Below, piece by piece: positions 61,861-64,000 of a DNA stretch of 64,000 bases (position 1 is the stretch's first letter; each line of letters starts with the position of its first letter). Origin of the DNA: Macrobrachium rosenbergii (Eukaryota > Arthropoda > Malacostraca > Decapoda > Palaemonidae); assembly GCF_040412425.1 (NCBI RefSeq), contig NC_089743.1, forward strand, positions 80,884,471 through 80,948,470. The letters are read 5' to 3'. The notes under the pieces are model-generated. The model did no database searches. It was given only the letters and a program-made list of their open reading frames with translations, and was not told the DNA's origin. Position numbers and translations under genes: made by a program.

Positions 61861-64000
61861 CACCTACCTCATTCCATTTTATTTCTTCATTTTTGTTTGA
61901 ATTTTCTTGCATCTGTGATGGCGTGAGCAGCTTTTTTACCATTTCAAAGTTAAGTACCATCTTCTTGTGGGGTTTTGTTCAAGTATTTTCATAAATATTG
62001 AGATCTTATTCCTGTTAAAAACTCCTTTGTCTCCTCGTCGTTATAGATAGATTTTATTTTCTTCGGTGGCTCCCCATATGAATTACGTTCAATTATCGCC
62101 TTGTGGGAGTGACACAACTCCCCTCCAGCCTGTTTATTTTTGGTCTTTGCTAGGCTAATTAATTTTTGCTTGAAGACTCTTTTTGTTTTATTTTTGTTTT
62201 ATTTTTATTATTTTATTGGGTTTTACCCAGCCTCAGATCTAACCGCTTCCCGAGGTAGGCTAAGCACATTTAGTTCTTTTGTGTGATGGTTATTTAATGG
62301 AGTAGGCTTGGGTTTCCTTCCTGGGTGGGAGTTCAGGTTGGAGTTTTGGTTGCTGTTTCATCGGTGGGCAGAGTGAGCCCTTAGTTCTCTTCCTCCATTT
62401 GGGGAATCAGTTCTTTGATGTGTTTCCTCTAGGCTAGTCGCCCCCTTGCCCGCCATTCGATCCCGGTTGGTTCTCGGCACAAAATTGACCTCCTCCTCCC
62501 TTCTGCTCCTCCCTTTTTCCTAGCCTATATTAGGTTTGCGCTAGGTAGAGTCTAACAGGTTGCTTTGCTTCCAGTTGAGACCCCTTCCAAGATTCATTGT
62601 CTGGGAGGTATGGTGCAGTTAGCGGGTGATAACTCCTCCCCCTCCCCCCTCCTCTCTCCAGCCTTGCTCTACCTTCAGTGAAGATGGCGTTTTCTCCGAG
62701 TTCAGGGACTCCTCCTGTTGGTTGAATTTGCTCCTGTCCCTAGCATCGCTGTATTGGGGTTGGTGGTTCGTTTACCGAAAATGGTTTTATTCTCATAGAA
62801 ACAAATAGCAAGTTTATAGGATAAGTTATAAACTCTCTTTCCCTTTCCCGCACAGTACTTGGAACCCAAGGAAAAAGTGCTGGGTTTCCAACAGGTTTGT
62901 GCGTATTACCTCTTCACTCAGTACAGTAATTGCCTCCAATTAATTACCGTCAACAAGCTTCAGTGACCGCTTCCATATGGCTCCTAGAATATCCCAATAT
63001 AAAAGACTTATATACTGCAGTATAAATGCAGGTTTATCTTGAGAAAATTTTTCCATTTTTCTAGGCCTGCAAATCTGTAGTCTTTAATCAAAATTCCACC
63101 TTAAACCATTCCCACATTGGCAATGTTGCTTAAGAAAAAAAAAAATGAGGGTCAGCAGGCAGATGAATAAAGGATAACCCCCAACTCCCTCATCTACTTG
63201 TCATCCTCTTTACTCCTGTTGACAAGGTCTGATTGCTGATTTCAGCTGGCACAGGAAATACTCCTATGTAAAAGACAGTATGTTGGTTTATGCAGGAGCT
63301 CTGTATATTGTATCTAGGAAAATTGCAAGTTACTGTAAGAAAAATTGCAGTGTTTTTTCAAACAGTATCATAGCAAATTTTTGCAAATGTAAACCATTGT
63401 GGAAAGGAAACTTCACAAATGAAAGGTGCAAGTTGTTGGAAAAATCTCAACCTCAAAAACTGGGGTATGTGTCTTTATTGGGTATAAGGATGGTGAAACC
63501 ATTGCAGTTTAGACCATATAAGTTCATAATGTGGGTATAGTAGAAAGATAACATGCACATGTAATATTCACACAAGGAGTCCAGGAGCTCAGAGAGGTGC
63601 CCTTGAGACATGGGTAATATTAAATGAAGAAGGTCCCATCATTGTCGTCTGAGGGCAGTACAGTGCCATTCTCACCTCTTGTTTCCCTATTTTGTGCATG
63701 CATTTTTACCCGTTGCTTATACTGGGTTGGTGTGAGTTCTCCCGTTGCTCAGTCCGAGGATGGTGTATATGGGTCTGTGGACACCCAGTGTTTCAGCTCA
63801 TGCCTCTTCCTCAAAGACTGTGTGTGCTGTATTTATGAATAATCCTGCTGCTTCTGTCGTAGCTGTTACATCAGTTCCTGTTCCTGTCTTATTGGGGATA
63901 TCGGTCTTCATTCTGTTCTTATCAGTTATGGGAGAGAATGAAGAGGCCTATAGGTGCAAGAGGTTGAAGAAGCACTTCATTTTCTTTTTCCTCCCCCTCC
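61861..64000. other. Unassigned DNA, possibly more DIRS-derived sequence
   Basis: C/T-rich stretches at 62.45-62.65 kb and a short + ORF at 63624-63839. CCTTCAGTGAAGATGGCG at about 62670 resembles CTGCAGTGAAGATGGCAAC in the DIRS gag region at 39568, hinting at shared ancestry. No gene recognised. Confidence 0.3.

Overview
This is AT-rich animal nuclear DNA. It has GT-AG introns, very long microsatellites and many nested transposon remnants. DIRS-type tyrosine-recombinase retrotransposons, a tRNA-derived SINE with a conserved tail, (AT)n/(AC)n arrays of 60-240 bp and fold-back elements together point to a decapod crustacean (shrimp, prawn, crayfish or crab). I cannot name the species. No prokaryotic gene, CRISPR array, rRNA or intact tRNA gene was recognised.

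Three conserved host genes can be supported exon by exon. (1) The last two coding exons of ARMH3, a Golgi PI4KB-associated armadillo-like protein, lie on + at 4641-4757 and 5358-5450; the rest of the gene is upstream of the window. (2) A complete CNEP1R1 gene, the regulatory subunit of the nuclear-envelope lipin phosphatase (metazoan Spo7), lies on + with coding exons 18670-18697, 21126-21197, 25504-25638 and 28842-28987, encoding 126 residues. (3) A complete ATP synthase membrane subunit K gene (ATP5MK/DAPIT/USMG5) lies on - with coding exons 33869-33783 and 33474-33403, encoding 52 residues. The three act in different places (Golgi phosphoinositide signalling, nuclear-envelope lipid control, mitochondrial ATP synthase), and nothing suggests they are co-regulated.

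The rest is mostly mobile DNA. Positions 1-3905 hold a decayed DIRS-like element (gag, RT-RNase H, start of the tyrosine recombinase) with a small TIR element nested in it; it apparently sits in an ARMH3 intron. Positions 7640-11250 hold a decayed Jockey-like LINE. Positions 13.4-16.8 kb hold two minisatellites, a fold-back element and a SINE with clear target-site duplications. The CNEP1R1 introns carry a TIR MITE, a 179-bp near-perfect palindrome, two LINE RNase H tails and a second copy of the MITE nested at 0.75 kb. Positions 35.0-41.7 kb hold a reverse-oriented DIRS derivative that has lost RT/RNase H but keeps gag and recombinase remnants. Inside it sits a 2.5-kb TTAA-flanked element built of about 370-bp repeats, and inside that sits another TIR element. 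Positions 42-52 kb hold fold-back elements, SINEs, long microsatellites and a 143-bp minisatellite. Positions 52.4-64 kb hold unassigned ORFs, a LINE reverse-transcriptase tail and another DIRS recombinase remnant.

The most interesting items are the matryoshka insertion at 35-41.7 kb, the long hairpins at 24.0 kb and 43.3 kb, and the TTAA element with palindromic subterminal motifs. All family assignments come from reading translations and repeats by eye, without database searches.
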